This document shows positions 1-12,405 of a stretch of 33,162 nt of DNA, in pieces. The notes below the pieces were generated by a model. It had not been told where the DNA came from, searched no databases, and was given only the letters and a program-made list of their open reading frames with translations. Origin of the DNA: Fervidifonticultor_A tertius (GTDB lineage: Bacteria > Sysuimicrobiota > Sysuimicrobiia > Sysuimicrobiales > Humicultoraceae); NCBI GenBank assembly GCA_031459235.1, contig JAVKIY010000032.1:1-33162 (forward strand). The letters run 5' to 3'. Both the position numbers and the translations under genes were made by a program. Each line of letters starts with the position of its first letter. Positions within the stretch are counted from its first letter, which is position 1.

Positions 1-429
<429 letters not shown>

Positions 430-463
430 CTCCGTCGGCTCCCTCCGTACGGTCTCCCGATTG

Positions 464-2587
464 CTACGCGCGCGCACCCACGCCCGTCCGGGCGGTGACC
501 TTCTCCGCAATGCTGGCGGGCACGTCCTCGTAGTGCGACGGCTCCATGGAGTATGTGGCGCGGCCCTGGCTCGCCGAGCGCAGCGCCGTCGCGTAGCCGA
601 ACATCTCGGCGAGCGGGACGACCGCGCGGATGACCCGCAGGCCGCCCTCGGGCTCCATCCCCTCGATCCGGCCCCGCCGCGCGCTCAGGTCGGCGATGAC
701 GTCGCCCATGTATGCCTCGGGCGTCACGACCTCGACCTTCATCATCGGCTCCAGCAGCACGGGCTCCCCGCGGGCGGCGGCCTCCTTGAAGGCCATCGAC
801 CCCGCGATCTTGAACGCCATCTCGCTCGAGTCCACCTCGTGATAGGACCCGTCGAGCAGGCGGGCGCGTACGTCGATGACCGGGAACCCGGCGAGCACGC
901 CGGCCTCGGCCGCCTCGCGCACCCCGGCCTCGACCGGCTTGATGTACTCGCGCGGGATCGCCCCGCCGGTGATCTCGTCGATGAACTCGATGCCGGCCCC
1001 GCGCTCCAGCGGCTCGAGGGCCAGCACGACGTGTCCGTACTGCCCGCGGCCGCCCGTCTGCCGGATGTAGCGCCCCTCGGCCTGCGCGGGGCGCCGGATC
1101 GTCTCCTTGTAGGCCACCTGCGGCCGGCCGACGTTGGCGCCGACGTTGAACTCACGGAGCAGTCGGTCGACGATGATCTCGAGGTGCAGCTCGCCCATCC
1201 CCGAGATGATCGTCTGGCCGGTCTCCGCATCAAACCGCACGCGGAAGGTCGGGTCCTCGTCCGCCAGCCGGGCCAGCGACGTCGCCAGTTTCTCCTCGTC
1301 GGCCCGCGTCCGCGGCTCGACCGCGACCGAGATCACCGGGTCGGGGAAGTGCATCGACTCGAGCACCACGGGCGCCTGCTCGTCGCACAGCGAGTCACCG
1401 GTCGCCGTGACCCGCAGCCCGACCGCCGCGACCACATTGCCCGCCGAGACCTCCGGGATGTCCTCGCGGTGGTTGGCGTGCATCTGGAGGATGCGGGAGA
1501 CCCGCTCCTTCGTGCCCTTGTTGGCGTTGAAGACGTACGACCCCGCCCGCAGCGTGCCGGAGTAGACCCGGAAGTAGGTGAGCTTGCCCACGTAGGGGTC
1601 GGAGATGATCTTGAAGGCCAGCGCCGCGAACGGCCCCGATGGGTCGGCGGGGCGCTCGAGGCGCGCGCCGGTTCTGGGGTCGGTCCCGGCCACGGGCGGC
1701 AGGTCGAGCGGCGAGGGCAGGTAGTCGATCACCGCGTCCAGCAGGGGCTGGACGCCCTTGTTGCGGAAGGAGCTGCCCGCCAGGACCGGCACGAGCCTTC
1801 CCGCGAGCGCGCCCGCCCGCAGGGCGGCCCGCAGCGCCTCCTCGTCGACCGCCTCGCCCTCCAGGTAGCGGGCGGCCACGGCGTCGTCCACGTCCGCGGC
1901 GGCTTCCAGCAGCCGCTCGCGCGCGGCCTCGGCCTGCTCGCGCAGGTCGGCCGGAATGTCGGTCTCGTCGGACCGGGTGCCCAGGTCGTCCAGGTAGAGG
2001 ATGGATCGCATGCGGATCAGGTCCACCACCCCGGCGAAGCCGTCCTCGGCGCCGATCGGAAGCTGCACCGGCACCGGGTTGGCGCCCAGCCGCTCGCGGA
2101 TCATCGCGACGGTGCGCGTGAAGTCGGCGCCGGTCCGGTCCATCTTGTTGATGAAGATGATGCGGGGGACGCGGTAGCGGTCGGCCTGGCGCCAGACCGT
2201 CTCCGACTGGGGCTGCACACCCTCCACCGCCGAGAGCAGGACCACCGCGCCATCGAGCACGCGCAGCGACCGCTCGACCTCCATGGTGAAGTCCACGTGG
2301 CCTGGGGTGTCGATGATGTTGATCCGGTGGTCCCGCCACAGGCAGGTGGTGGCCGCCGAGGTGATGGTAATGCCGCGCTCGCGCTCCTGGACCATCCAGT
2401 CCATGGTGGCGGAGCCCTCGTCGACCTCCCCCAGCCGGTGGACGCGCCCGGTGTAGAAGAGGATGCGCTCGGTCGTCGTCGTCTTGCCCGCGTCGATATG
2501 GGCGACGATGCCGATGTTGCGAATGGTGGAGAGCTGCGATGGATCCACGGATCCCACTCCCGCGCGGGACGCGACCGCCGTTACCAT
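464..2587 (-). CDS. fusA: Elongation factor G
   Basis: Translocase GTPase that moves tRNA and mRNA through the ribosome after peptide-bond formation. At 707 residues the length is normal for EF-G. The G domain carries AHIDAGKTTTTE at residues 29-40, then DTPGHVDF and NKMD; domains II to V follow without a break. The ATG at 2587 overlaps the rpsG stop by 7 nt, which suggests translational coupling, but it has no clear ribosome-binding site. A GTG at 2548 has GGGAG just upstream and would remove 13 residues of poorly conserved leader, so the true start may be there. Cotranscribed with rpsL and rpsG upstream and tuf downstream. Confidence 0.97.
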   Translation of the reverse strand: MVTAVASRAGVGSVDPSQLSTIRNIGIVAHIDAGKTTTTERILFYTGRVHRLGEVDEGSATMDWMVQERERGITITSAATTCLWRDHRINIIDTPGHVDFTMEVERSLRVLDGAVVLLSAVEGVQPQSETVWRQADRYRVPRIIFINKMDRTGADFTRTVAMIRERLGANPVPVQLPIGAEDGFAGVVDLIRMRSILYLDDLGTRSDETDIPADLREQAEAARERLLEAAADVDDAVAARYLEGEAVDEEALRAALRAGALAGRLVPVLAGSSFRNKGVQPLLDAVIDYLPSPLDLPPVAGTDPRTGARLERPADPSGPFAALAFKIISDPYVGKLTYFRVYSGTLRAGSYVFNANKGTKERVSRILQMHANHREDIPEVSAGNVVAAVGLRVTATGDSLCDEQAPVVLESMHFPDPVISVAVEPRTRADEEKLATSLARLADEDPTFRVRFDAETGQTIISGMGELHLEIIVDRLLREFNVGANVGRPQVAYKETIRRPAQAEGRYIRQTGGRGQYGHVVLALEPLERGAGIEFIDEITGGAIPREYIKPVEAGVREAAEAGVLAGFPVIDVRARLLDGSYHEVDSSEMAFKIAGSMAFKEAAARGEPVLLEPMMKVEVVTPEAYMGDVIADLSARRGRIEGMEPEGGLRVIRAVVPLAEMFGYATALRSASQGRATYSMEPSHYEDVPASIAEKVTARTGVGARA

Positions 2588-3054
2588 CGATAGTGGGCGA
2601 ACGCCTTGTTCGCCTCGGCCATCTTGTGCGTGTCCTCGCGCTTCTTCACCGCGGCGCCCTGCCCGACCGAAGCGTCCAGGATCTCGGCCGCCAGCCGCTC
2701 CGCGAACGTGCGCCGGTCCTTGCGGCCGCGCGCGTAGGACACCAGCCAGCGCAGGCCCAGCGAGGTCCGTCGCTCCGGCCGCACCTCGACGGGCACCTGG
2801 TAGGTGGCGCCTCCCACGCGCCGCGGGCGCACCTCCAGGACGGGCATGATGTTGCCGAGCGCCTTCTCGAACACCTTGTCGGGGGCCTGGCCGCTGCGCT
2901 CGCGCACCATCTCGAACGCGCGGTAGACGTGCCGGGCCGCGGTGTTCTTCTTGCCTCGGGTCATGACCTTGTTGATGAGCCGGTGCACCATCACGTTCTC
3001 GAACACCGGGTCCGGCCCGATCGCGCGCTGCGGCACACTCCCCTTCCTCGGCAT
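2581..3054 (-). CDS. rpsG: 30S ribosomal protein S7
   Basis: Primary 16S rRNA-binding protein that organises the 3' major domain (head) of the small subunit. The 157-residue product has the family's usual length, opens with MPRKGSVPQR and shows the characteristic RGKKNTA and GGATYQVPVEV segments. It lies 13 nt after rpsL and overlaps the fusA start by 7 nt, the standard str-operon order. In other bacteria S7 can act as the translational repressor of this operon; nothing here shows directly whether it does so. Confidence 0.97.
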   Translation of the reverse strand: MPRKGSVPQRAIGPDPVFENVMVHRLINKVMTRGKKNTAARHVYRAFEMVRERSGQAPDKVFEKALGNIMPVLEVRPRRVGGATYQVPVEVRPERRTSLGLRWLVSYARGRKDRRTFAERLAAEILDASVGQGAAVKKREDTHKMAEANKAFAHYRW

Positions 3055-3067
3055 CTCGGTCCTCCCG

Positions 3068-3442
3068 CTACTGCTTGGGCCGCTTGGCCCCGTACTTGGA
3101 CCGGCCCCGCATCCGGTTCGCCACGCCCGCGGAGTCGAGCGCCCCCCGGACGATGTGGTAGCGGATGCCGGGTAGGTCCTTGACGCGGCCGCCCCGGATC
3201 AGCACCGCCGAGTGCTCCTGGAGGTTATGGCCGATCCCCGGGATGTAAGCCGTGACCTCCATGCCGTTCACGAGCCGCACCCGCGCGATCTTCCGCAGGG
3301 CGGAGTTCGGCTTTTTGGGCGTGGTGGTCTTGACCTGGATGCACACGCCCCGCTTCTGCGGGCTTTGCCCGAGCGCCGGGGACTTGCTCTTGCCCCGCAC
3401 CCGGTGCCGTCCCAACCGCACGAGCTGGCTTACCGTCGGCAT
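3068..3442 (-). CDS. rpsL: 30S ribosomal protein S12
   Basis: S12 sits at the decoding centre and affects accuracy and streptomycin response. The 124-residue protein starts MPTVSQLVRLGR; this ATG has a GGGAGGA ribosome-binding site 8 nt upstream, so I prefer it to an in-frame ATG five codons earlier at 3457. The TTTPKKPNSALRK segment holds the lysine equivalent to E. coli K42, and the conserved GVRYHIVRG-like segment reads GIRYHIVRG; the common resistance positions look wild type. It follows the L7Ae-like gene after a 237-nt spacer and precedes rpsG by 13 nt. Confidence 0.97.
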   Translation of the reverse strand: MPTVSQLVRLGRHRVRGKSKSPALGQSPQKRGVCIQVKTTTPKKPNSALRKIARVRLVNGMEVTAYIPGIGHNLQEHSAVLIRGGRVKDLPGIRYHIVRGALDSAGVANRMRGRSKYGAKRPKQ

Positions 3443-3470
3443 CCGCCGTCCTCCCACGTCGCACGCATGG

Positions 3471-3508
3471 CGCCCCCTGCCGCCCCGATCGGGCGCCGTC
3501 AGGGGGCG
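3471..3508 (-). other. Stem-loop in the spacer before rpsL
   Basis: CGCCCCCTG at 3471-3479 pairs with CAGGGGGCG at 3500-3508, and the enclosed 20 nt contain a second palindrome, CCCGATCGGG. In the minus-strand transcript this strong hairpin ends about 28 nt before the rpsL start. No T-tract follows, so it is not an intrinsic terminator; it could be a leader structure or simply GC-rich spacer. No promoter is recognisable in the 237-nt spacer 3443-3679. Confidence 0.4.
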
Positions 3509-3679
3509 ATGCCTCGGCCGGGGTATCCGCCTCGCGGCGGCCCGACCGGGTTATCGCACGGTCCGTCTTCGCTTCGTCGAGCCTGCGCCATACGAGGCGC
3601 GGCGAGGCATGCCGCGCCCTGCGGCGCAGTGCAGAGGGCTCGGGGGATCAGGGAAAGGCGCGACTGCGCGAGCCCCGAT

Positions 3680-3994
3680 TCACGTACCGCCGGATCGCTC
3701 CGGCACCCGGCCGCCGGGTCCGACGTCCGGGCCGTCAACGAGAACCGCCGCTGCGGCCGCGCCCACTGCGATACCGCAGGCGCGCCCGAGGGCGGTCGCT
3801 GACCCGACTTCCACGAGCCGCACGCCGTGCGCCGAGGCTGCCGCCACGACCGGCTCGATGACCCTGGCGTCGGCGTCCGCGGCGACGAAGACCTCCGCGG
3901 CTTTCCCGCGCGCGATCGCTCGTGCCGTCTGGTGCGCCCCCACGGCCCGCGCCGTCGCGGCGCGCAACCGGGCGAGGGCAGCGTCTTCCGTCAT
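3680..3994 (-). CDS. L7Ae/L30e-family RNA-binding protein (YbxF/RplGB-like)
   Basis: Small kink-turn RNA-binding protein of the L7Ae/L30e/S12e/Gadd45 family, 104 residues. The family pattern is clear: GAHQTARAIARGKAAEVFVAADAD, a central hydrophobic strand, and the C-terminal ALGRACGIAVGAAAAAVL. In Firmicutes such proteins (YbxF, YlxQ types) occupy this position between rpoC and rpsL. The ATG at 3994 has GGTGA about 8 nt upstream and matches the family N-terminus; an upstream in-frame ATG at 4045 would overlap the promoter. It is the first gene after the promoter at 4017-4045, with a leader of only about 16 nt. The C-terminal tail (about 16 residues, Gly/Pro-rich) looks unstructured. Confidence 0.85.
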   Translation of the reverse strand: MTEDAALARLRAATARAVGAHQTARAIARGKAAEVFVAADADARVIEPVVAAASAHGVRLVEVGSATALGRACGIAVGAAAAAVLVDGPDVGPGGRVPERSGGT

Positions 3995-4016
3995 GGGCGT
4001 CACCGCGCGCCAGGAG

Positions 4017-4045
4017 ATTCTAGCATCGGCCTCGGGGGGTGTCAA
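4017..4045 (-). promoter_or_regulatory. Sigma-A promoter of the L7Ae-str operon
   Basis: On the minus strand TTGACA (4045-4040) is separated by exactly 17 bp from TAGAAT (4022-4017), and the -10 is extended by TGC just upstream. It lies between the rpoC stop and the L7Ae-like start; transcription should begin near 4010 and read L7Ae, rpsL, rpsG, fusA and tuf. Confidence 0.88.
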
Positions 4046-4085
4046 TCGCGCGGGCCGGCCGCGCGACGGCCCCGGGGTACGCCCG

Positions 4086-7000
4086 CTAGAGCTCGGTCGC
4101 GATCTTGAGGTTGCGGTACCGGGCCATCCCGGTGCCGGCGGGAATCAGCTTGCCGATGATCACGTTCTCCTTGAGCCCGATCAGGGGGTCCACCTTCCCC
4201 CGGGTCGCGGCGTCGGTCAGCACGCGCGCCGTCTCCTGGAACGACGCCGCCGAGAGGAAGCTCTCGGTGGCCAGCGAGGCCTTGGTGATGCCGAGCAGGG
4301 TCGGCCGGGCCTTGGCCGGCTCGCCGCCCTCGGCCATCACGCGCGCGTTCTCCTCCTCGAAGGCGAACTTGTCCACCATCTCGCCGGGCAGGAACTCCGT
4401 GTCCCCGGCCTCCTCGACCTTCACCCGCCGCAGCATCTGCCGGACGATGATCTCGATGTGCTTGTCGTTGATGTCCACGCCCTGCGACCGGTAGACGGAC
4501 TGGATCTCCTGTACCAGGTAGCCCTGCAGGTCCTGGAGGCCCTTGATCCGCAGGATGTCGTGCGGGTTGACCGACCCCTCCGTGAGCTGGTCGCCGGGCT
4601 CCACCTCGTCGCCCGTGGCGACGCGCAGCCGCACCCCGAACGGCACCGGGACCGCCCGCTCGTCGTGCTTGTTCGAGACCACCAGGCGGCGCTGTCCCTT
4701 CGCTTCGGTGATCGAGACGACCCCGGCGATCTCGGCGATGATCGCCTGCCCCTTCGGCTTGCGGGCTTCGAACAGCTCCTCCACGCGGGGCAGGCCCTGG
4801 GTGATGTCGAACCCCGCGACGCCGCCCGTGTGGAACGTCCGCATCGTGAGCTGCGTGCCGGGCTCGCCGATGGACTGGGCCGCGATGATGCCCACCGCCT
4901 CGCCGATCTCGACCAGCTTGCCGGTGGCCAGGTTGCGGCCGTAGCACTTGGCGCAGACCCCGTGCCGGCTCTTGCACGTGAGCACGGAGCGGACGACGAC
5001 CTGCTCGACCCCCGCCTCCTCGATGCGCTCCGCCGCCTCCTCGTCGATCTCCTCGCCGGCCTCGAGCACGGGCTTACGGCGGGGCGGAGCCGCGTCCTCG
5101 GCCAGGAATCGGCCGACGATCCGGTCGCGCAGGGGCACGATGACGTCGTTGCCCTCGGTGATGGCCGTCATCACCAGGCCCTCGTTCGTCTTGCAGTCGA
5201 TCTCGCGGATGATGACGTCCTGCGCCACGTCGACCAGCCGGCGGGTTAGGTACCCCGACTCGGACGTCCGGATCGCGGTGTCCGCGAGCCCCTTGCGCTG
5301 GCCGTGGGTGGAGATGAAGTACTCCAGCACGGTCAGGCCCTCGCGGAAGTTCGCCTTGATGGGTAGCTCGATGATCCGGCCGCTCGGGTCGGTCATGAGC
5401 CCCCGCATGCCCGCGAGCTGGCGGATCTGCTGGATGTTCCCGCGCGCGCCGGAGAGCGCCATCATGTAGAGCGGGTTGAACGCCTCGAACCCGTCGAGCA
5501 TCGCCTCGGTGATGCGCTCGGTGGCCTTCGTCCACACGTCGATCGCGCGCTGGTAGCGCTCACCCTCGGTGATGAGCCCGCGCCGGAACTGCGCGTCGAT
5601 GGTGTCGATGTCCTTGTCCGCCTCCCCCAGCAGCTTGCGCTTCTCCTCGGGGATCACGATGTCGGAGATCGCGATGCCCGAGCCGCTACGGGTGGCGTAC
5701 CGGAACCCGAGGTCCTTGAGCGCATCGAGGAGCTGGACCGTTTTGGTGGAGCCCAGCCGGTTGTAGGCCTCGGAGACGATCTGCGAGAGGACCTTGCGGT
5801 CGCAGACCTCGTTGATGAACCGCAGCTCCTCCGGGATCGCCTCGTTGAAGATGACCCGCCCCACGGTCGTGACGATCGGCTCCGGGTCGAGGTAGCGGAC
5901 CTTGACACGCGAGTGCAGGCGCACGGCGCCGCTCTCCAGCGCCAGGATGACCTCGTTGGGTGACGAGAACGCCTTGAGGTCCTTGTCGGCCTTCGCGCGG
6001 TCGGCGGGGTCCTCCATGGTCAGGTAGTAGCACCCGAACACGATGTCGCGCGTGGGACTGGTGATGGCCTTCCCGTAGGCGGGCGACAGGATGTTGTAGG
6101 CCGACAGCATCAGCAGCCGGGCCTCGGCCTGCGCGGCCGCGGACAGCGGCACGTGCACCGCCATCTGATCGCCGTCGAAGTCGGCATTGTACGCCGTGCA
6201 CACCAGCGGGTGCACCTGAATCGCCTTGCCCTCGATCAGGACGGGCTCGAACGCCTGGATGCCCAGCCGGTGGAGCGTCGGGGCGCGGTTGAGCAACACC
6301 GGGTGCTCGCGGACGACCTCTTCCAGGACGTCCCACACCTCGGGCCGCGCGCGCTCGACCATACGTTTGGCGCTCTTGATGTTCTGCGAGAGGTTGCGGT
6401 CCACGAGCTTCTTCATCACGAAGGGCTTGAAGAGCTCGAGCGCCATCTCCTTGGGCAGGCCGCACTGGTAGAGCCGCAGGCGCGGACCGACCACGATGAC
6501 CGACCGACCCGAGTAGTCGACGCGCTTACCCAGCAGGTTCTGCCGGAAACGGCCCTGCTTGCCCTTCAGCATGTCCGAGAGCGACTTGAGCGGCCGGTTG
6601 TTGGGGCCGGTCACCGGCCGGCCGCGTCGGCCGTTGTCGATGAGCGCGTCCACGGCCTCCTGGAGCATCCGCTTCTCGTTGCGCACGATGATCTCGGGCG
6701 CGCCCAGGTCGAGCAGCCGCTTGAGGCGGTTGTTCCGGTTGATGACGCGGCGGTAGAGGTCGTTGAGGTCGCTCGTGGCGAACCGGCCGCCGTCGAGCTG
6801 CACCATCGGGCGCAGGTCGGGCGGAATGACCGGGACGACCGTCAGGATCATCCACTCGGGGTTGTTGCCGCTCTTGCGGAACGCCTCGACGACCTCCAGG
6901 CGCTTGAGGATCTTCATGCGCTTCTGGCCGCTGGCGGTCCGCAGCTCGGCGCGCAGCCCCCGCGACAGCTTCTCGATGTCGAGCTCGTCCAGGAGCTCCT

Positions 7001-7526
7001 TGACCGCCTCGGCCCCCATGCCGGCGCGGAAGGCGCTCCCGTACTTCTCGCGCATCTCGCGGTACTCGGCCTCCGAGAGGAGCTGGCGCTTCTGGAGGGG
7101 GGTCGCCCCGGGGTCGACCACGACGTAGGCCGCGAAGTAGACCACGCGCTCCAGCGCGCGCGGGGACATGTCGAGGAGCAGGCCGATCCGGCTGGGGACG
7201 CCCTTGAGGTACCAGATGTGGCAGACGGGGGCCGCCAGCTCGATATGACCCATCCGCTCCCGGCGGACCTTCGCGCGGGTGACCTCCACGCCGCACCGGT
7301 CGCAGACGATCCCCTTGAAGCGGATGCGCTTGTACTTGCCGCAGTGGCACTCCCAATCCTTGGTGGGCCCGAAGATGCGCTCGCAGAACAGGCCGTCGCG
7401 CTCCGGCTTCAGCGTGCGGTAGTTGATCGTCTCGGGCTTGCGAACCTCACCATGGGACCAGCCCCGGATCTGCTCCGGGGACGCCAGCCCGATCTTGACC
7501 GCGTCGAAGTTGTTGACGTCCTGCAT
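4086..7526 (-). CDS. rpoC: DNA-directed RNA polymerase subunit beta'
   Basis: Catalytic largest subunit of RNA polymerase. The N-terminal zinc ribbon has C60, C62, C75 and C78. The active-site NADFDGDQMAVH lies at residues 447-458, with the Mg-binding aspartates at 449, 451 and 453. A later zinc site combines IDCKTNEG with TCKSRHGVCAKCYGR. The product is 1146 residues, shorter than B. subtilis (about 1200) and E. coli (about 1407), so the large insertion in the trigger loop of proteobacterial enzymes is absent. The ATG at 7526 follows the rpoB stop by 4 nt, with GGAGG inside the end of rpoB. The str promoter follows the stop codon. Confidence 0.98.
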   Translation of the reverse strand: MQDVNNFDAVKIGLASPEQIRGWSHGEVRKPETINYRTLKPERDGLFCERIFGPTKDWECHCGKYKRIRFKGIVCDRCGVEVTRAKVRRERMGHIELAAPVCHIWYLKGVPSRIGLLLDMSPRALERVVYFAAYVVVDPGATPLQKRQLLSEAEYREMREKYGSAFRAGMGAEAVKELLDELDIEKLSRGLRAELRTASGQKRMKILKRLEVVEAFRKSGNNPEWMILTVVPVIPPDLRPMVQLDGGRFATSDLNDLYRRVINRNNRLKRLLDLGAPEIIVRNEKRMLQEAVDALIDNGRRGRPVTGPNNRPLKSLSDMLKGKQGRFRQNLLGKRVDYSGRSVIVVGPRLRLYQCGLPKEMALELFKPFVMKKLVDRNLSQNIKSAKRMVERARPEVWDVLEEVVREHPVLLNRAPTLHRLGIQAFEPVLIEGKAIQVHPLVCTAYNADFDGDQMAVHVPLSAAAQAEARLLMLSAYNILSPAYGKAITSPTRDIVFGCYYLTMEDPADRAKADKDLKAFSSPNEVILALESGAVRLHSRVKVRYLDPEPIVTTVGRVIFNEAIPEELRFINEVCDRKVLSQIVSEAYNRLGSTKTVQLLDALKDLGFRYATRSGSGIAISDIVIPEEKRKLLGEADKDIDTIDAQFRRGLITEGERYQRAIDVWTKATERITEAMLDGFEAFNPLYMMALSGARGNIQQIRQLAGMRGLMTDPSGRIIELPIKANFREGLTVLEYFISTHGQRKGLADTAIRTSESGYLTRRLVDVAQDVIIREIDCKTNEGLVMTAITEGNDVIVPLRDRIVGRFLAEDAAPPRRKPVLEAGEEIDEEAAERIEEAGVEQVVVRSVLTCKSRHGVCAKCYGRNLATGKLVEIGEAVGIIAAQSIGEPGTQLTMRTFHTGGVAGFDITQGLPRVEELFEARKPKGQAIIAEIAGVVSITEAKGQRRLVVSNKHDERAVPVPFGVRLRVATGDEVEPGDQLTEGSVNPHDILRIKGLQDLQGYLVQEIQSVYRSQGVDINDKHIEIIVRQMLRRVKVEEAGDTEFLPGEMVDKFAFEEENARVMAEGGEPAKARPTLLGITKASLATESFLSAASFQETARVLTDAATRGKVDPLIGLKENVIIGKLIPAGTGMARYRNLKIATEL

Positions 7527-7530
7527 CGGC

Positions 7531-10935
<3,405 letters not shown>

Positions 10936-11207
10936 GGTGGAGAGCGTCACCTCCGCATCCAGTCAGCGCCGGCCAGGGTGGCGCCGTCGGCGGTTCGAAC
11001 GGCCTTGCGGTCTCGTCCGTGCAGCAGTGCGCTGTGGGATCCCCACTACCGGCGGGGGACGGCCCCGGCCCCGCGCGCGCGCCGGGCCCGGCCGAAAATG
11101 ATGAAGGCAGGGACCGCCTCGACCGGCGGTACATCTGCCTCGCGATGTGCCGTGATCTTAGCCCGGATTCCCGCTCACCCGCACGCGGCAGCCCTGCAAG
11201 AGGCCGT
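10936..11207 (-). other. Long rpoB 5' leader (rplL-rpoB spacer)
   Basis: The 337-nt gene-free stretch between rplL and rpoB contains the promoter at 11215-11243 and, downstream of it, about 270 nt of untranslated leader. The leader includes a very GC-rich palindromic segment around 11070-11094, with GCCGGGCCCGGC, and a short GTGGG-GAT-CCCAC hairpin near 11034-11046. I see no reading frame with family features and no T-rich intrinsic terminator. A processing or attenuation role is possible but not shown. Confidence 0.5.
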
Positions 11208-11233
11208 ACCCACAAAGATATCCGTGGCCTCTT
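11198..11233. repeat. 8-bp inverted repeat straddling the rpoB -10 box
   Basis: AAGAGGCC at 11198-11205 and GGCCTCTT at 11226-11233 form a perfect inverted repeat with a 20-bp centre that contains the -10 hexamer of the rpoB promoter. The upstream arm lies in the promoter spacer and the downstream arm near the expected start site. It could be an operator or the first RNA stem; no T-tract follows. Confidence 0.55.
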
Positions 11234-11243
11234 CCCCTGTCAA
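11215..11243 (-). promoter_or_regulatory. Sigma-A promoter of rpoBC
   Basis: On the minus strand TTGACA (11243-11238), a 17-bp spacer and TATCTT (11220-11215). It lies 30 bp after the rplL stop, so rpoBC can be transcribed apart from rplJL. Expected start is near 11208. Confidence 0.78.
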
Positions 11244-11272
11244 GAGACCCCGCGTCGGTGCCGGCTGGCCGG

Positions 11273-11668
11273 CTACTTGATGACGACCGTCGCGCCCTCG
11301 GCCTCCAGCTTTTGCTTGATCGCCTCGGCCTCCTGGCGGCTGACCTTCTCCTTGACGGGCTTCGGCGCGCCGTCCACCAGGTCCTTCGCCTCCTTGAGGC
11401 CCAGGCCTGTGAGCTCGCGCACGACCTTGATCACCTGAATCTTCTTGTCGCCGACCTTCTCGAGGATGGCGTCGAACTCGGTCTGCTCCTCCACGGCCGG
11501 CCCGGCGGCCGCCGCCGCGGCCGCGCCCGGCACCGCGGCCACCGCCACCGGCGCCGCTGCGCTCACGCCGAACTTCTCCTCGAGCGCCTTCACCAGGTCG
11601 GCGAGCTCGAGCACGGTCAATTCGCCGATCGCCTCGACGATCTCGTCCTTACTGAGCTTGGTCGGCAC
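11273..11668 (-). CDS. rplL: 50S ribosomal protein L7/L12
   Basis: Stalk protein that recruits translation factors to the ribosome. The 131-residue product has an N-terminal dimerisation helix (LSKDEIVEAIGELTVLELADLV), an Ala/Pro/Val-rich hinge at about residues 37-60, and the conserved C-terminal domain ending LEAEGATVVIK. The start is GTG at 11668 with AGGAGG upstream. It lies 35 nt after rplJ, and its level relative to L10 is normally fourfold higher, consistent with its own strong ribosome-binding site. Confidence 0.97.
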   Translation of the reverse strand: MPTKLSKDEIVEAIGELTVLELADLVKALEEKFGVSAAAPVAVAAVPGAAAAAAAGPAVEEQTEFDAILEKVGDKKIQVIKVVRELTGLGLKEAKDLVDGAPKPVKEKVSRQEAEAIKQKLEAEGATVVIK

Positions 11669-11703
11669 GTCCGTTCCCTCCTGTTCCCGGTACCGGCGCG
11701 GGC

Positions 11704-12225
11704 CTAGGCGGCCTCGCGCTGGCGGCGGATCTGGTCGAGCGCGTACACGAGGTTGCGCGGCAGGCCCGCGAGCGCCCCGGCCAGGCCGGCCAGCGGCGCG
11801 GCGATACCGCCCACCACGCGCGCGAGCAGCTCCGGCCGGCCGGGCAGGTCGGCCAGGGCGCGCGTGCGCGCCTCGTCGTAGAGCCGGCCATCGACGATGC
11901 TGCCTTTGATCGCAAGTTTGCGGGTCTGCCGGCTGAACTCCTGGATGATGCGCGCCGCGGCCACCGGGTCGTCGCCGGCGAACGCGGCCGCGGTCGGGCC
12001 CTCGAGCATGGTGCCCAGGTCCTCAATGCCCGCGCCGCGGCAGGCGATGGCGAGCAACCGGTTCTTCACCACGCGGTACTCGGCCCGCGCCTCGCGCAGG
12101 CGGTTGCGCAGCTGCGTGATCTCGCTCACCGTGAGTCCGCGAAAGTCGGTCAGGATGACCGCGGACGCCCCGCGCAGGCGCGCCTGCAGCCCCTCAACCG
12201 CTGCGGTCTTCTCCGGACGCGGCAT
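11704..12225 (-). CDS. rplJ: 50S ribosomal protein L10
   Basis: Stalk base protein that anchors L7/L12 dimers on 23S rRNA. The 173-residue product begins MPRPEKTAAVEGLQARL and shows AVILTDFRGLTVSEITQLRNRLRE and VVKNRLLAIA, both typical of L10. The ATG at 12225 has GGGAGGA 8 nt upstream; longer in-frame starts would run through the L10 leader RNA and are rejected. The gene has its own promoter (12406-12434) and an attenuated leader in which L10 probably represses its own operon, as established for this family. Confidence 0.97.
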   Translation of the reverse strand: MPRPEKTAAVEGLQARLRGASAVILTDFRGLTVSEITQLRNRLREARAEYRVVKNRLLAIACRGAGIEDLGTMLEGPTAAAFAGDDPVAAARIIQEFSRQTRKLAIKGSIVDGRLYDEARTRALADLPGRPELLARVVGGIAAPLAGLAGALAGLPRNLVYALDQIRRQREAA

Positions 12226-12234
12226 GACCCGTCC

Positions 12235-12399
12235 TCCCACCCGTCCCTGACAACGAAAACGGACCCGCCGCAGGCAGACGGGTCCTCCCCGTGGTGCTCC
12301 TCGGCAGGCGACGTCGGTCATTATGCCCGCCGGGCGGGCACCTGCTGTCTACGGCGCGTGGCCGCGCGAAGCGGCCGGTCGTGCTATCCGGTTGTCACG
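12235..12399 (-). promoter_or_regulatory. Ribosomal protein L10 leader
   Basis: Cis-acting leader RNA of rplJL. It carries the hallmark GTAGACAGCAGGTG (12352-12339), an inner hairpin GCCCGCC-C-GGCGGGC, and CCTGCCGAGG (12308-12299), which pairs back with GCAGG. This is the arrangement of the known L10 leader (Rfam L10_leader), which binds L10-L7/L12 and controls the operon. A terminator-like hairpin ends the element, 28 nt before the rplJ start. The 5' arm of that hairpin (GACCCGTC) is also complementary to GACGGGTC directly before the rplJ ATG, which offers an alternative fold. Confidence 0.82.
12253..12285 (-). terminator. Intrinsic attenuator in the rplJ leader
   Basis: On the minus strand GGACCCG (12285-12279) pairs with CGGGTCC (12267-12261), and the stem is followed by GTTTTCGTT. 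This is a modest intrinsic terminator placed inside the L10 leader, suited to attenuation rather than complete termination. Confidence 0.65.
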
Positions 12400-12405
12400 C
12401 GGCGC

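Noticed and set aside
3430..3468. A 12-codon upstream reading frame (ATG at 3468) overlapping the rpsL start
   Set aside because: It has no ribosome-binding site and such short frames arise easily by chance; not enough to call a leader peptide.
11130..11165. A second promoter using TAAGAT at 11160-11155 in the rpoB leader
   Set aside because: The matching -35 region (TGCGGG) is poor, and the TTGACA-17-TATCTT promoter just upstream is much better.
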